Of a DNA stretch of 64,000 bases, positions 36,150-45,453 are shown piece by piece. The first letter of the stretch is position 1. Each line of letters opens with the position of its first letter. The notes beneath the pieces are model-generated. The model was not told the DNA's origin. It ran no database searches and worked only from the letters and a program-made list of their open reading frames with translations. The stretch is taken from positions 62,001 to 126,000 of the forward strand of contig JASGFJ010000002.1 of the NCBI GenBank assembly GCA_047605645.1, written 5' to 3'. Source of the DNA: UBA1309 sp047605645 (GTDB lineage: Bacteria > Bacteroidota > Bacteroidia > Bacteroidales > Dysgonomonadaceae). The position numbers and the translations under genes are program-made.

Positions 36150-37547
36150 TTAGAATTCTACATTCTTCGGTGTACGGGGAAAAGGAATTACGTCGCGAAT
36201 ATTGGCCATTCCGGTTACAAAAAGAATCAACCGTTCAAATCCCAGACCGAAGCCTGAGTGAGGCGCCGTTCCGAATTTGCGGGATTCGATGTACCACCAA
36301 ATCGGGTCAACATTCATGCCCAACTCGTTCACACGGTTCATCAGCTTGTCGTAATCAGACTCACGTTCCGAACCTCCGATAATTTCTCCGATTTTCGGGA
36401 ATAGGACATCCATTCCACGAACAGTCTTTCCGTCTTCGTTCTGCTTCATATAGAACGATTTGATTTCTTTGGGATAATCAGTCAGAATGACAGGCCGTTT
36501 GAAGTGTTTTTCCACCAGGTAACGTTCGTGTTCCGACTGGAGATCTGCTCCCCAATAGACCGGAAATTCGAACTTATGGCCACTTTTCTCCAAAATCTCA
36601 ACTCCTTCAGTATACGTAAGACGTACAAAGTCGTTTGCAAGAACAAATTTCAGACGTTCAATCAATTCCTTGTCAAACATTTCATTCAAGAACTCGATAT
36701 CATCTTTGCAGTTTTCCAGAGCATATTTTATTAAATATTTCAGAAAATCTTCTGCCAGATCCATGTTGTCCTTGATGTCGTTGAAAGCAACTTCGGGCTC
36801 AATCATCCAAAACTCGGCCAGGTGGCGTGGTGTATTGGAGTTTTCTGCACGGAAAGTCGGTCCGAATGTATAGATGGCTCCTAATGACATTGCGCCGAGT
36901 TCACCTTCCAGCTGGCCGGAAACCGTCAGATTGGCTTGTTTGCCGAAGAAGTCGTCTTTGTAATCCACAGCTCCGAATTCGTCTCTGGGAATATCATTTA
37001 CATCCAGTGTAGTCACCTGAAACATGGAACCGGCACCTTCTGCATCTGAAGCTGTAACGATAGGAGTGTGAAAATAGAAGAATCCATTATCATTGAAATA
37101 TTTATGGATAGCAAATGCCATGTGGTGGCGTATTCTGAAGATTGCGCCAAAGGTATTTGTTCTGGGGCGGAGGTGGGCTATTTCTCTCAAAAACTCAAGA
37201 GAATGGCCTTTTTTCTGTAGCGGATAGCTGTTTGGATCAGCCGTTCCCAGCACTTCAATTTCTTTCGCCAGAATCTCCCCTTTTTGTCCTTTGCCTTGTG
37301 ATTCCACATATATGCCGTTGATGTTGACACAAGCTCCGGTCGTAATTGGTTTCAGAAATTCCTCTTCAAAGCTAGCCAAGTCGATAACAACCTGTATGTT
37401 GTGTATGGTGGATCCGTCATTCAGAGCCACAAAATTTACCTGTTTGTTCCCTCTGCGGGTTCTCACCCAACCTTTGACGTTTACAGTTTCTCCAAAATCC
37501 TCTTTGTATAGAAGATCTACGACTTTTGTTCTGCGAATTTGTTCCAT
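36150..37547 (-). CDS. asnS: Asparaginyl-tRNA synthetase
   Basis: This class IIb aminoacyl-tRNA synthetase charges tRNA-Asn. The N-terminal OB fold (VNVKGWVRTRRGNKQVNFV) binds the anticodon. Motif 2 is seen as FRAENSNTPRHLAEFWMIEPE and motif 3 as GFGLGFERLILFVTG. The 465 residues are normal. A dedicated AsnRS means Asn-tRNA need not be made by the GatCAB amidotransferase route. It lies 69 bp downstream of the pseudouridine synthase and purB on the same strand, probably one transcript. Confidence 0.96.
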   Translation of the reverse strand: MEQIRRTKVVDLLYKEDFGETVNVKGWVRTRRGNKQVNFVALNDGSTIHNIQVVIDLASFEEEFLKPITTGACVNINGIYVESQGKGQKGEILAKEIEVLGTADPNSYPLQKKGHSLEFLREIAHLRPRTNTFGAIFRIRHHMAFAIHKYFNDNGFFYFHTPIVTASDAEGAGSMFQVTTLDVNDIPRDEFGAVDYKDDFFGKQANLTVSGQLEGELGAMSLGAIYTFGPTFRAENSNTPRHLAEFWMIEPEVAFNDIKDNMDLAEDFLKYLIKYALENCKDDIEFLNEMFDKELIERLKFVLANDFVRLTYTEGVEILEKSGHKFEFPVYWGADLQSEHERYLVEKHFKRPVILTDYPKEIKSFYMKQNEDGKTVRGMDVLFPKIGEIIGGSERESDYDKLMNRVNELGMNVDPIWWYIESRKFGTAPHSGFGLGFERLILFVTGMANIRDVIPFPRTPKNVEF

Positions 37548-37616
37548 TTTTTGTTGGTTTCTTTCACTGTGCTCTTTTGAGCAGGATTCTCTATTTTTTT
37601 ATGTCTATTCTATTTG

Positions 37617-38978
37617 TTATTCGAACGCACCCATGCGAAGCATATTCACTTCTTGCTCATTGAGGTATCTCCATTTCCCTTTTGGGAGATTCTTTTTGGT
37701 CAGGCCGGCAAAGAATACACGATCCAGCTTCACCACATGGTAGCCAAGCTTTTCAAAAATACGTCTTACCAGACGATTTCTACCTGAGTGAATTTCGATG
37801 CCTACTTCGTTATATACATCTTCGGCTACGTATGCGATAGAATCTGCATGGATTTCCCCGTCTTCGAGTTCGATACCGTCTGCGATTGCTTGCATGTCTT
37901 CTACGGCAACATCACGGTCGAGTGTTACCTGATAGATTTTCTTTTTCTTATATTTCGGATGCATTAGTTTGGAAGCTAAATCTCCGTCATTTGTCAAAAG
38001 CAATACTCCTGTGGTATTTCTGTCGAGACGTCCAACCGGAAAAATTCTTTCCGGACATGCATTCTTTACCAAATCCATTACCGTCTTTCTGTTTTTGGGA
38101 TCATCAGAAGTAGTCAGTGTATTTTTCGGCTTGTTTAGCAGTACATACACCTTGCTTTCCAACTTTACCGGTTCGTCGTGGAAAGTAACCAAATCCCCAC
38201 GAGTCACTTTGGCTCCTAGTTCATTGACAACCAGTCCATTTACTTTTACGACTCCCGCTTCGATGAAGTTATCTGCTTCACGACGTGAGCAAACTCCGGC
38301 ATTTGCCAGGTATTTATTCAGACGAATCGGAGTATTTGGATCGATATCTTCTTTATACTTTACCGGCTTTTGAAGCTGTGGCCTTCTTTTTTCAGGAGAT
38401 TGTCTGTAGCCACCGCCCTGTGGAGCTCCCGGGCGTCTTGGTCCGGCATTCCGGTTTCCCATGCTCGGACGGTTATTGCCATAGTTCCCTCCGCGGTTGT
38501 TGTTACTATATCCTCCTCCGCGATTGTTATTACCGTATCCACCTCCGTTGTTGCCATAGCTCCGGTCTCCACCTCCGCGGTTATCATAGTTCCGATCTCC
38601 GCCTCCGCGGTTGTCACTCCGTTGTTGATAGCCTTCCGAATTATTACGTTGGTTGGAATAGTTGGGTCTTCCCTCCGAATAATTGTTATTGCTCGGACGT
38701 CGGTTGTTGCTATAGTCTCTTTGTCCGGATGGTCTGTTGTAGCCACTCCCGTTTGAGTATCCTCCTTGTTCTCTGCTGCTTGAGCGTGCGTCTCCTACGC
38801 GGGGACGTTTTTTCTTTATTGAATTCTCATCGCTGTTGGAACTTGAGTAAACGGGTCGCTGATCCTGTTCACGGGATCTGTCATTGTTAAATGTTTTCCG
38901 TGGCGATGACGTGTGACCCTCCCGGTTTGTATCGTTATTACTATTGTAATAGCGAGAATCATCTTTTGTTGTATCCAT
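37617..38978 (-). CDS. RsuA/RluB-family pseudouridine synthase with disordered Asn/Gly/Arg N-terminus
   Basis: The C-terminal ~235 residues form a 23S/16S rRNA pseudouridine synthase. They comprise an S4 RNA-binding domain (RLNKYLANAGVCSRREADNF from about residue 219) and the catalytic domain with GRLDRNTTGVLLLTNDG containing the catalytic Asp. The first ~210 residues are low-complexity: Ser/Asn/Asp-rich at the start, then RGG/GGGY repeats (about 122-170, such as DNRGGGDRNYDNRGGGDRSY), resembling RNA-binding or phase-separating disordered tails. Many Bacteroidetes RluB-like proteins have such extensions. Position between purB and asnS on one strand suggests co-transcription. Confidence 0.93.
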   Translation of the reverse strand: MDTTKDDSRYYNSNNDTNREGHTSSPRKTFNNDRSREQDQRPVYSSSNSDENSIKKKRPRVGDARSSSREQGGYSNGSGYNRPSGQRDYSNNRRPSNNNYSEGRPNYSNQRNNSEGYQQRSDNRGGGDRNYDNRGGGDRSYGNNGGGYGNNNRGGGYSNNNRGGNYGNNRPSMGNRNAGPRRPGAPQGGGYRQSPEKRRPQLQKPVKYKEDIDPNTPIRLNKYLANAGVCSRREADNFIEAGVVKVNGLVVNELGAKVTRGDLVTFHDEPVKLESKVYVLLNKPKNTLTTSDDPKNRKTVMDLVKNACPERIFPVGRLDRNTTGVLLLTNDGDLASKLMHPKYKKKKIYQVTLDRDVAVEDMQAIADGIELEDGEIHADSIAYVAEDVYNEVGIEIHSGRNRLVRRIFEKLGYHVVKLDRVFFAGLTKKNLPKGKWRYLNEQEVNMLRMGAFE

Positions 38979-39025
38979 TGTTGTTGAATATTAAATTAAT
39001 AGTTGATAACCTTTAAAATTAGTAA

Positions 39026-40369
39026 TTAAATTCCTGTATAACTGTGAGGCGTAATTGCCTTTAGTTCTTGTTTTATTTCGTCCGAAACATGTAGCTGATC
39101 GATAAACTGAGAAATTGATACAGCATCAATATGTTTATTCGTACGCGTTAGTTCTTTCAAAGCTTCGTAGGGTTTTGGATATCCTTCTCTGCGGAGAATA
39201 GTCTGAATGCCTTCTGCCACAACTGCCCAGCAATTATCCAAATCCTGGTAAATAGCGTTTTCATTGAGAAGCAGTTTCTCCAACCCTTTGCGGGTGCTTT
39301 GTATAGCAATGGTGATGTGTCCGTAAGGCACCCCAATGTTTCTTAAAACCGTAGAGTCGGTAAGGTCGCGTTGCAATCTCGAAACAGGAAGTTTTGAAGC
39401 CAGATGTTCGAGAATCGCTGTTGCAATACCTAAATTCCCTTCTGCATTTTCAAAGTCAATAGGGTTTACCTTGTGTGGCATGGCAGACGATCCGATCTCA
39501 CCTTCTTTGATTTTTTGTTTGAAGTATTCCATCGAGATGTATTGCCAAATGTCGCGATTGAGATCGAGCATAATTGTATTGATGCGCTTTGTTGCATCAA
39601 ACAAGGCAGCCAGATTGTCGTAATTCGAAATCTGTGTTGTCCAGGCTTCTCTCTGCAATCCGAGTTTTTCGGCTACAAAATTATTTCCGAATTCTTTCCA
39701 GTTGTATGAAGGATAAGCTACGTTGTGAGCATTAAAATTGCCGGTAGCTCCTCCGAATTTAGCTGAAATAGGTACTTGTTTCAGTAGACACAATTGATTT
39801 TCCAAACGGCTGACGAATACCTGAATTTCTTTTCCCAGACGTGTTGGTGATGCCGGTTGGCCATGAGTTTTTGCCAGCATCGGTATATTTTTCCAGTCAT
39901 TTGCCCGTTTCTGAAGTGCATCAATCAGTCCTTCCAGTTCAGGAATATAATATTCGAGGAGAAAATTCTTAAGAGACAAAGGAACGGAAGTATTGTTGAT
40001 ATCCTGTGATGTTAATCCGAAATGGATAAATTCTTTAAATTCGTCTAAACCAAGAATATGAAATTTCTCTTTAATGAAATACTCGACAGCCTTCACATCA
40101 TGATTAGTCACTTTCTCAATCTCCTTGATATGGAGTGCATCCTCTTCCGAAAACGCTGTAACGATAGTTCGTAATTCGGGGAACACGGAAGAATCTATAG
40201 CTCGAAGCTGAGGAAGAGGAAGTTCACAAAGAGCGATGAAATATTCCACTTCGACTTGTACCCTATATTTGATAAGGGCATATTCCGAGAAAAATAAACT
40301 TAATTTTTCGGTTTTGTTACGATATCTGCCATCTATCGGTGATGTCGCTGTGAGACTGCTTAATTTCAT
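39026..40369 (-). CDS. purB: Adenylosuccinate lyase
   Basis: PurB cleaves SAICAR to AICAR plus fumarate and adenylosuccinate to AMP plus fumarate in purine synthesis. The protein starts LTATSPIDGRYRNKT, as in the E. coli-type PurB subgroup. The superfamily signature SSAMPHKVNPIDFENAEG contains the flexible catalytic-loop Ser, and KTHGQPASPT is the His-containing substrate motif. The 447 residues are normal. It is the first gene of a minus-strand run purB-pseudouridine synthase-asnS (47- and 69-bp gaps). Confidence 0.96.
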   Translation of the reverse strand: MKLSSLTATSPIDGRYRNKTEKLSLFFSEYALIKYRVQVEVEYFIALCELPLPQLRAIDSSVFPELRTIVTAFSEEDALHIKEIEKVTNHDVKAVEYFIKEKFHILGLDEFKEFIHFGLTSQDINNTSVPLSLKNFLLEYYIPELEGLIDALQKRANDWKNIPMLAKTHGQPASPTRLGKEIQVFVSRLENQLCLLKQVPISAKFGGATGNFNAHNVAYPSYNWKEFGNNFVAEKLGLQREAWTTQISNYDNLAALFDATKRINTIMLDLNRDIWQYISMEYFKQKIKEGEIGSSAMPHKVNPIDFENAEGNLGIATAILEHLASKLPVSRLQRDLTDSTVLRNIGVPYGHITIAIQSTRKGLEKLLLNENAIYQDLDNCWAVVAEGIQTILRREGYPKPYEALKELTRTNKHIDAVSISQFIDQLHVSDEIKQELKAITPHSYTGI

Positions 40370-40548
40370 GAGAAAATGATGATAATTCGTCTATGTGTTT
40401 TTTCAATATGAGTTCTAAACCCTAAAATATCTTTAATCTGTTCCTGAACTATTTTGGTGTTAGCTAAATAACGAAAAGAAAGATTAGTTCTTGTGCGGAA
40501 ACATTCTAATTATTATTCTGCACAAAAATAAACAAAAAATAATCCACT

Positions 40549-41370
40549 CTATACTTCTAGAAGCTTATTTTTTGATTTTTCATTAATTTCTTGCATAACT
40601 AATCCTGCTATTGTAAAACCAAATATAGCCGTTACGTGAGCCATTGTTCCATTGATCTGGGCTTTTGAACTACACCACTCGTGGTTAGCCAGCTCCGGAT
40701 CGCCGGGTGCTTTGGAGGATTTGGGGCAAAGGCATTTCTCTGTGCCGCAAGAGTCGTTGTGTCCGAGATTCGGAAGTACCTCTTCGCTGTAAACACAGGT
40801 GAATTTTTTTGCCGGCTTTTCTCCTTTCTTTATTTTTTTTCTTAAAGCTGCGCCTAGAGGGCAGCCCCTAACTTTCCAAAATTCTGCTGTCCTTATTTTC
40901 GAAGGATCCATTTTGAGAGCTGCGCCCATCGACGAAATAAAAGTTGCTTCCGTCTTTGTCGCCGTTCTGATTAAGTGAGCTTTACTGTCGAGGCTGTCAA
41001 TAGCATCGATTATAAAATCATATTCATTCAGTTGAAATGAATCTGAGCTGTCTGCATTGTATATTTTTTGCAGTGCGTTGATAGTTGCTTTTGGATTAAT
41101 CTCAAGCAGGCGTCCCTTTAATGCATCCACCTTGACCTGGCCTACATTTTTTGTAGTAGCCAGTAGTTGCCTGTTGATATTGGTAACACACACTCTGTCC
41201 GAATCGACGATGGTCAGGTGCATAATGCCTGAACGAATAAGACTTTCTGCACACCAACTCCCAACTCCGCCTATCCCAAAGATAATAACTTTCGTCTTGT
41301 ATATTTCATTCATAGTCTCCTCTCCCAGGAGTAATTCTGTCCTTCTGAAAAGGCCTTTTTCAATACCCAT
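40549..41370 (-). CDS. tcdA: tRNA threonylcarbamoyladenosine dehydratase
   Basis: TcdA (CsdL) is an E1/ThiF-like enzyme that uses ATP to cyclise t6A37 in tRNAs to ct6A. The ATP-binding GIGGVGSWCAESLIRSG and SDRVCVTNINRQL are conserved, as is DAIDSLDSKAHLI. The C-terminal region has NGTMAHVTAIFGFTIAG. A Cys-rich insertion (HNDSCGTEKCLCPKSS) with four Cys could bind a metal. Length is 273 residues. The gene is alone on its strand between purB and the flavodiiron gene. Confidence 0.92.
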   Translation of the reverse strand: MGIEKGLFRRTELLLGEETMNEIYKTKVIIFGIGGVGSWCAESLIRSGIMHLTIVDSDRVCVTNINRQLLATTKNVGQVKVDALKGRLLEINPKATINALQKIYNADSSDSFQLNEYDFIIDAIDSLDSKAHLIRTATKTEATFISSMGAALKMDPSKIRTAEFWKVRGCPLGAALRKKIKKGEKPAKKFTCVYSEEVLPNLGHNDSCGTEKCLCPKSSKAPGDPELANHEWCSSKAQINGTMAHVTAIFGFTIAGLVMQEINEKSKNKLLEV

Positions 41371-41483
41371 ATTTCTTTTAATCGATCTTCCTTCAGAAAA
41401 AAATTATTTAAATTAAAACAAACAAAGAGAGATTTTGCTCAATTTGTTTTTCGTAATATCTCTTATTATTACTTAATTATAAC

Positions 41484-41530
41484 TTTCAATCCTGCATATC
41501 GAACATGTGTTTCGATGTGCAGGATTGAAA
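41484..41530. terminator. Terminator of the lgt-flavodiiron operon
   Basis: A 20-bp imperfect stem (TTTCAATCCTGCA with TGCAGGATTGAAA, extended by ATCGAA/TTCGAT with one mismatch) surrounds a short loop. It lies about 22 bp past the flavodiiron stop on the minus strand. Confidence 0.8.
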
Positions 41531-41551
41531 TACGAATCATAAATCCGTATC

Positions 41552-42748
41552 TTATGCTTTTAGCTTTTCTGCTATTGATTTTGCCAAAACTGCACACTGT
41601 TCGAGGGTGGATTCCTGAAGCGTGTATTTTATTTCGATCGGTGTTCCTATGACTTCAAAATTGGATTCTTCAGCAAACGCTTTGATTCGTTTTACGGCAG
41701 CTCCTGCCCATGAGAAAGAGCCGAAATACGAGAAATAGCGGTTTTTAATGTCTCTATTTTGAATTTTTGAAAGTAAAGATTCTATTTCGGGATACAATTG
41801 GTTATTGTATGTTGGTGAACCGATTATTAAGCTTTTGTATTTGAAAATATCGCGTAGAATATAAGATGAGTGGCTCTTGCTCACATTGTGCATGACAATG
41901 TTGCGAATGCCTGATTTTGCCAATTCGATAGCAATGGTTTCTGCTAATTGTTCGGTATTTCCGTACATGCTTCCATAGGCGATGACAACGCCATCTTCGG
42001 CTTCATACTTGCTTAGTTTGTCGTAGATGGAGACGATTTTGCTGATATCTTCTTTTTGTGTCCATATCGGGCCGTGTGTAGAACAAATCGTATTTATCTC
42101 TACGTTTTGAAACTTTTCCAGTGCTTTTTGAACAGGAGAGCCGTATTTTCCAACAATATTGGAATAGTATCTGACCATTTCGTTCATGTAGATTTCAGGA
42201 TCCAGTTGGGTATCTGTTATTCCTCCGTCTAATGTCCCAAAAGAGCCGAATGCATCTCCCGAAAATAGAAGTTTATCTGTGATGTCGTATGTCATCATGG
42301 TTTCCGGCCAATGAATCATAGGAGTCAGATAGAATTTGAGCGTGTGATTTCCTAATGATAATTCTTCTTCATCCTTTATTACCTTCAGATTGTCGGTGAT
42401 TCCATAGAATCCCTTCACCATGTCTACTGTACGCGCGTTTCCTACGATTTGAATGTCCGGATAGCGATCTTTTAGGATGGAAATAGAACCGGAATGGTCT
42501 GGTTCCATGTGGTTTATAATCAGGTAATCGAGCTTCTTCCCATTCAGAGCACTTTCGAGTTTTTGCATAAAAACATTGGCAAAACAGATGTCAACTGTTT
42601 CAAATAACACTGTTTTCTCATCCAATAGCAGATATGAATTGTAGGAAACTCCCTTTGGTAGCGGCCAAAGGGTTTCAAAAAGCTCTTTGTTTCGGTCATT
42701 AACGCCTAAATAGAGTAAGTCTTTCTGAATTTCAATAGGTTTTAGCAT
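41552..42748 (-). CDS. Flavodiiron protein (FprA-type A-type flavoprotein)
   Basis: Flavodiiron proteins reduce O2 to water, or NO to N2O, and protect anaerobes. The N-terminal metallo-beta-lactamase-like domain has the diiron ligands INHMEPDHSG (H-x-E-x-D-H) and further ligands at HWPETMM and SGDAFGSFG. The C-terminal flavodoxin domain has the FMN loop YGSMYGNTEQLAETIA. The 398 residues match the two-domain family; there is no rubredoxin or NADH-reductase fusion, so an external electron donor is needed. It starts 6 bp after lgt ends, so both are co-transcribed. Confidence 0.94.
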   Translation of the reverse strand: MLKPIEIQKDLLYLGVNDRNKELFETLWPLPKGVSYNSYLLLDEKTVLFETVDICFANVFMQKLESALNGKKLDYLIINHMEPDHSGSISILKDRYPDIQIVGNARTVDMVKGFYGITDNLKVIKDEEELSLGNHTLKFYLTPMIHWPETMMTYDITDKLLFSGDAFGSFGTLDGGITDTQLDPEIYMNEMVRYYSNIVGKYGSPVQKALEKFQNVEINTICSTHGPIWTQKEDISKIVSIYDKLSKYEAEDGVVIAYGSMYGNTEQLAETIAIELAKSGIRNIVMHNVSKSHSSYILRDIFKYKSLIIGSPTYNNQLYPEIESLLSKIQNRDIKNRYFSYFGSFSWAGAAVKRIKAFAEESNFEVIGTPIEIKYTLQESTLEQCAVLAKSIAEKLKA

Positions 42749-42754
42749 ATTGTT

Positions 42755-43627
42755 TTAATTCTTCGATTTGTGCGTGTTGGTAGTAGCCGCAGTTATTGTT
42801 TTTTTACGATTAGCATTGTATATGAGCCAGATTCCCCAGATGATGAAAGGAATGCTCAATAGCTGTCCCATATCCATTCCGATATTGCTTCGAAGAGACA
42901 ATTCGAAGGGTTCCTGAATGTTTTTTAGATATTCGATCAGAAAACGCGCTACGAAGATACCGATCATTGCGACTCCAATGATGTATCCTTGTTTTTCTTT
43001 TGCATTTGTTTTCCAATAGAGATAAGCCGAAATGCCGAAAATGATGAGATAGATGATGGCTTCATAGATTTGTGTCGGATGACAAGGTAAGCCGGCTGAA
43101 CCTCCTTCTGAGAAGGGTAGGGCCCATTCTTTATCGTTGATAAAATTAAATCCCCAAGGCAGGTCAGTCGGACCGCCATAAATTTCAGAGTTCATAAGGT
43201 TGCCGACACGTATAAGAGCTGCAGTCAATCCTGCCGGAACAACAATCCGATCGAATGTCCACAGCATGCTTAAGTGTGTTATGTTTCTTGAATAAAGATA
43301 AACCGCAATGATAATACCGATTACACCGCCATGACTGGCTAAGCCTCCTTCCCATATTGCTAATATCTTGAGCGGATGTGACAGGTAGTAGCCCGGATCG
43401 TAAAAGAGGCAGTGCCCTAATCGTGCACCCGCAATGATGCCGATGATGATATAGGTAAAGAGCGATTCAAACCATTTGTCTGCTATCTTTTCCGATTTAA
43501 AGATGCGTTGAACAATGCTTACTGCTGCAATAAGACCTATTGCCCAAAGAAGTCCATACCAGCGAACATCTCTGCCGAATAAGTTGAACAAGGTCGGGGA
43601 TACATCCCATGTTATTGATAGTAACAT
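42755..43627 (-). CDS. lgt: Prolipoprotein diacylglyceryl transferase
   Basis: Lgt transfers diacylglycerol from phosphatidylglycerol to the lipobox Cys of prolipoproteins, the first step in lipoprotein maturation. In this genome that includes the SusD-type proteins. Key segments are GARLGHCLFYDPGYY, the Lgt signature region AALIRVGNLMNSEIYGG, and multiple TM helices. The 290 residues are normal. A -7 element lies 62 bp upstream. The flavodiiron gene follows with a 6-bp gap. Confidence 0.95.
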   Translation of the reverse strand: MLLSITWDVSPTLFNLFGRDVRWYGLLWAIGLIAAVSIVQRIFKSEKIADKWFESLFTYIIIGIIAGARLGHCLFYDPGYYLSHPLKILAIWEGGLASHGGVIGIIIAVYLYSRNITHLSMLWTFDRIVVPAGLTAALIRVGNLMNSEIYGGPTDLPWGFNFINDKEWALPFSEGGSAGLPCHPTQIYEAIIYLIIFGISAYLYWKTNAKEKQGYIIGVAMIGIFVARFLIEYLKNIQEPFELSLRSNIGMDMGQLLSIPFIIWGIWLIYNANRKKTITAATTNTHKSKN

Positions 43628-43689
43628 ATTGTAAATAGATCTTTAATTATATTGGCGCATATCTTTTATAGGATTATCCTATCTGGATG

Positions 43690-43697
43690 CAAATATA
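43690..43697 (-). promoter_or_regulatory. -7 promoter element of lgt
   Basis: TATATTTG on the minus strand, about 62 bp before the lgt ATG; it fits TAnnTTTG. Confidence 0.55.
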
Positions 43698-43769
43698 ACA
43701 ATAATTTGATCGAAAAAGTGTGCTTATTCTACGAAACTTGGATTTTTATAGTGTATTTTGATACTGTTA

Positions 43770-45233
43770 TTATTTTGAAATCTGATTAGAGAAAATGAAA
43801 AATGCTATCTCTTTGCTTTCACTCTCATTATGAAATCGATTCGAGGCTGTAACCAGGTAATATTTCCCTTGGTCCGGATGCTCCGGTTTTATTTTTATCT
43901 GAGTGGAATGCAAATTTGCTGCAATTACATTCTCTGCATGATTGGTATCTATGCTGTCGCCCGGATAGAAGGAATATACAGTATATGTCAAATCATCTTT
44001 TGATGGTGCTTCCCATACCAGTTGTATAGAGTCATTCCCACTTTTGAAAATCAAAAGATTCTTGGGAGATTCAGGTTTTTCCTTGCTCAACCAGGTCATT
44101 GGTGGCAATTTGGCGGGATTACGATAGTAGCTAATCAATTCATCCCGAATTCCTTTTATGTTATCAAGAAGCATTCCGAGTCTAAAGTAAGCTTCTCCCG
44201 GTGCTTTTACATCCCGTAGGTAATCCATCTGTCTGGTTAAGACATGTAATTCCCAGTCCTGCTCGTTAGGGAGTAGTTTGTAAACACCCAATCCCGGTAC
44301 AACCAATCGTCCGTTTGCATTTTTCAACCAGTCGTCTACGTATGGATAGAAGTTTTTGTCCTGATAATAGAGCATCGGATAAACAGCATCCTGAATCCCG
44401 AGTTTTAACCAGTTATAGCTGTCCTGAAATACGGATTCAAATCCGCTCCATTTGTTTCCGTTCCCGGATAGAGAACGGTAGATTCCGAGCGGAGAACTAC
44501 TTACCTGAATCCATGGTTTTACACTCTTTACGTAATTGTATACCTCTGAAATAAAGTTGGTGATATTTGCTCGTCGCCACGAGGCCAGTGATTCTCCTTT
44601 GCCGTATTTTTTGTAACTTAATTTGTCAGGAAACCCTGCATTTTCATCCGGGTAGCGAATGTAATCAAAGTGAACGCCATCGACATTGTACCCATTTATG
44701 ATTTCTTTTACCAGCGAAATCAGATAGTTGTTCGTGTTTGGACTGCCCGGATCGAGATACCAGTCGCCTTTATATGCTTTCAGTATGTCGGGATAGAGAT
44801 TCCGTATTTTTTGTATTCGGGCAGCGGGTGTTGCTTTTTGACTTCCAATCGGATACGTGACAATCCATGCATGGCATTCCATATTTCGTTTGTGACATTC
44901 GGCTATCGCAAAAGCCAGCGGATCAAAAAAACTTCCATCGGCGCATCGTGTCTGGATGAAAGGGCACATCGGTTCTATGGTTGACTGATAAAGAACGGAG
45001 CCTTTGAGACGTACCTGGAAAAGGATTGTATTGAAGTTGAGAGCTTGCAGCTTGTCGAGTATGCTTTTCAATTCTTCTTTTTGTTTGTCGGCTGTTTGTC
45101 GTGGAGAGGGCCAGTCGAGCTGATAGTTCGTTGTTAGCCAGACAGCTCTCACTTGTGTTGCCGACTCTTGTGCAGAGATGCATACTTGGAAAAAGAAAAA
45201 TAGCAAAACGAAAGAAATTATTCTATTCATCAA
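43770..45233 (-). CDS. GHL10-family (DUF187, YngK-like) secreted glycoside hydrolase
   Basis: This 487-residue protein has a signal peptide (ISFVLLFFFFQVCISAQ). The hydrolase-like GHL10 domain is a TIM barrel with ATQVRAVWLTTNYQLDWPS, FQVRLKGSVLYQS, VDGVHFDYIRYPDE (acidic strand-end residues) and QDAVYPMLYYQD. Beyond residue ~390 is a small Ig/Fn3-like C-terminal domain. Some GHL10 relatives are glycosidases acting on cell-wall or surface glycans, but the specificity of most is unknown. It should act in the periplasm or on the cell surface. It is monocistronic with a -7 element just upstream. Confidence 0.85.
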   Translation of the reverse strand: MMNRIISFVLLFFFFQVCISAQESATQVRAVWLTTNYQLDWPSPRQTADKQKEELKSILDKLQALNFNTILFQVRLKGSVLYQSTIEPMCPFIQTRCADGSFFDPLAFAIAECHKRNMECHAWIVTYPIGSQKATPAARIQKIRNLYPDILKAYKGDWYLDPGSPNTNNYLISLVKEIINGYNVDGVHFDYIRYPDENAGFPDKLSYKKYGKGESLASWRRANITNFISEVYNYVKSVKPWIQVSSSPLGIYRSLSGNGNKWSGFESVFQDSYNWLKLGIQDAVYPMLYYQDKNFYPYVDDWLKNANGRLVVPGLGVYKLLPNEQDWELHVLTRQMDYLRDVKAPGEAYFRLGMLLDNIKGIRDELISYYRNPAKLPPMTWLSKEKPESPKNLLIFKSGNDSIQLVWEAPSKDDLTYTVYSFYPGDSIDTNHAENVIAANLHSTQIKIKPEHPDQGKYYLVTASNRFHNESESKEIAFFIFSNQISK

Positions 45234-45256
45234 TGATTGTATAAGTTTTTGTGGTG

Positions 45257-45264
45257 CAAAAATA
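45257..45264 (-). promoter_or_regulatory. -7 promoter element of the GHL10 gene
   Basis: TATTTTTG on the minus strand, 24 bp before the ATG, giving a leader of roughly 17 nt. Confidence 0.5.
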
Positions 45265-45414
45265 TAGACTTTTTCTTATTAATCGGAGACCTGAAGCAGG
45301 ATTTCATCTTTTTTACCGAACGGAGAAGTGCTTTTGGATAGTTCGAATTAGTCGTTTTTCTGTTGTCGTTTGAAAAAAAGTGACCCAGAAATTGGGAGTG
45401 TCAACTATTTATTT

Positions 45415-45446
45415 TACATTTGCAGTGTTCTAATAGACTAATACAC
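45415..45446 (+). promoter_or_regulatory. Promoter and candidate GntR/YtrA operator of the ABC operon
   Basis: TACATTTG (45415-45422) is a -7 element. An imperfect palindrome GTGTTCTAATAGACTAATAC, completed by AC (45425-45446), follows at the likely transcription start, with outer half-sites GTGT/ACAC and internal CTAATA repeats. This matches the form of YtrA-subfamily GntR operators, and a gene of that subfamily lies in the operon, so autorepression is plausible (inference). Confidence 0.55.
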
Positions 45447-45453
45447 CTGTAAA

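Noticed and set aside
38285..38890. 201- and 128-codon plus-strand frames opposite the pseudouridine synthase tail
   Set aside because: They arise because the opposite strand encodes a low-complexity Gly/Asn/Arg repeat. The translated products (Ser/Val/Ile-rich or Cys/Tyr-rich) have no domain, and the minus-strand gene has a clear S4 and catalytic domain.
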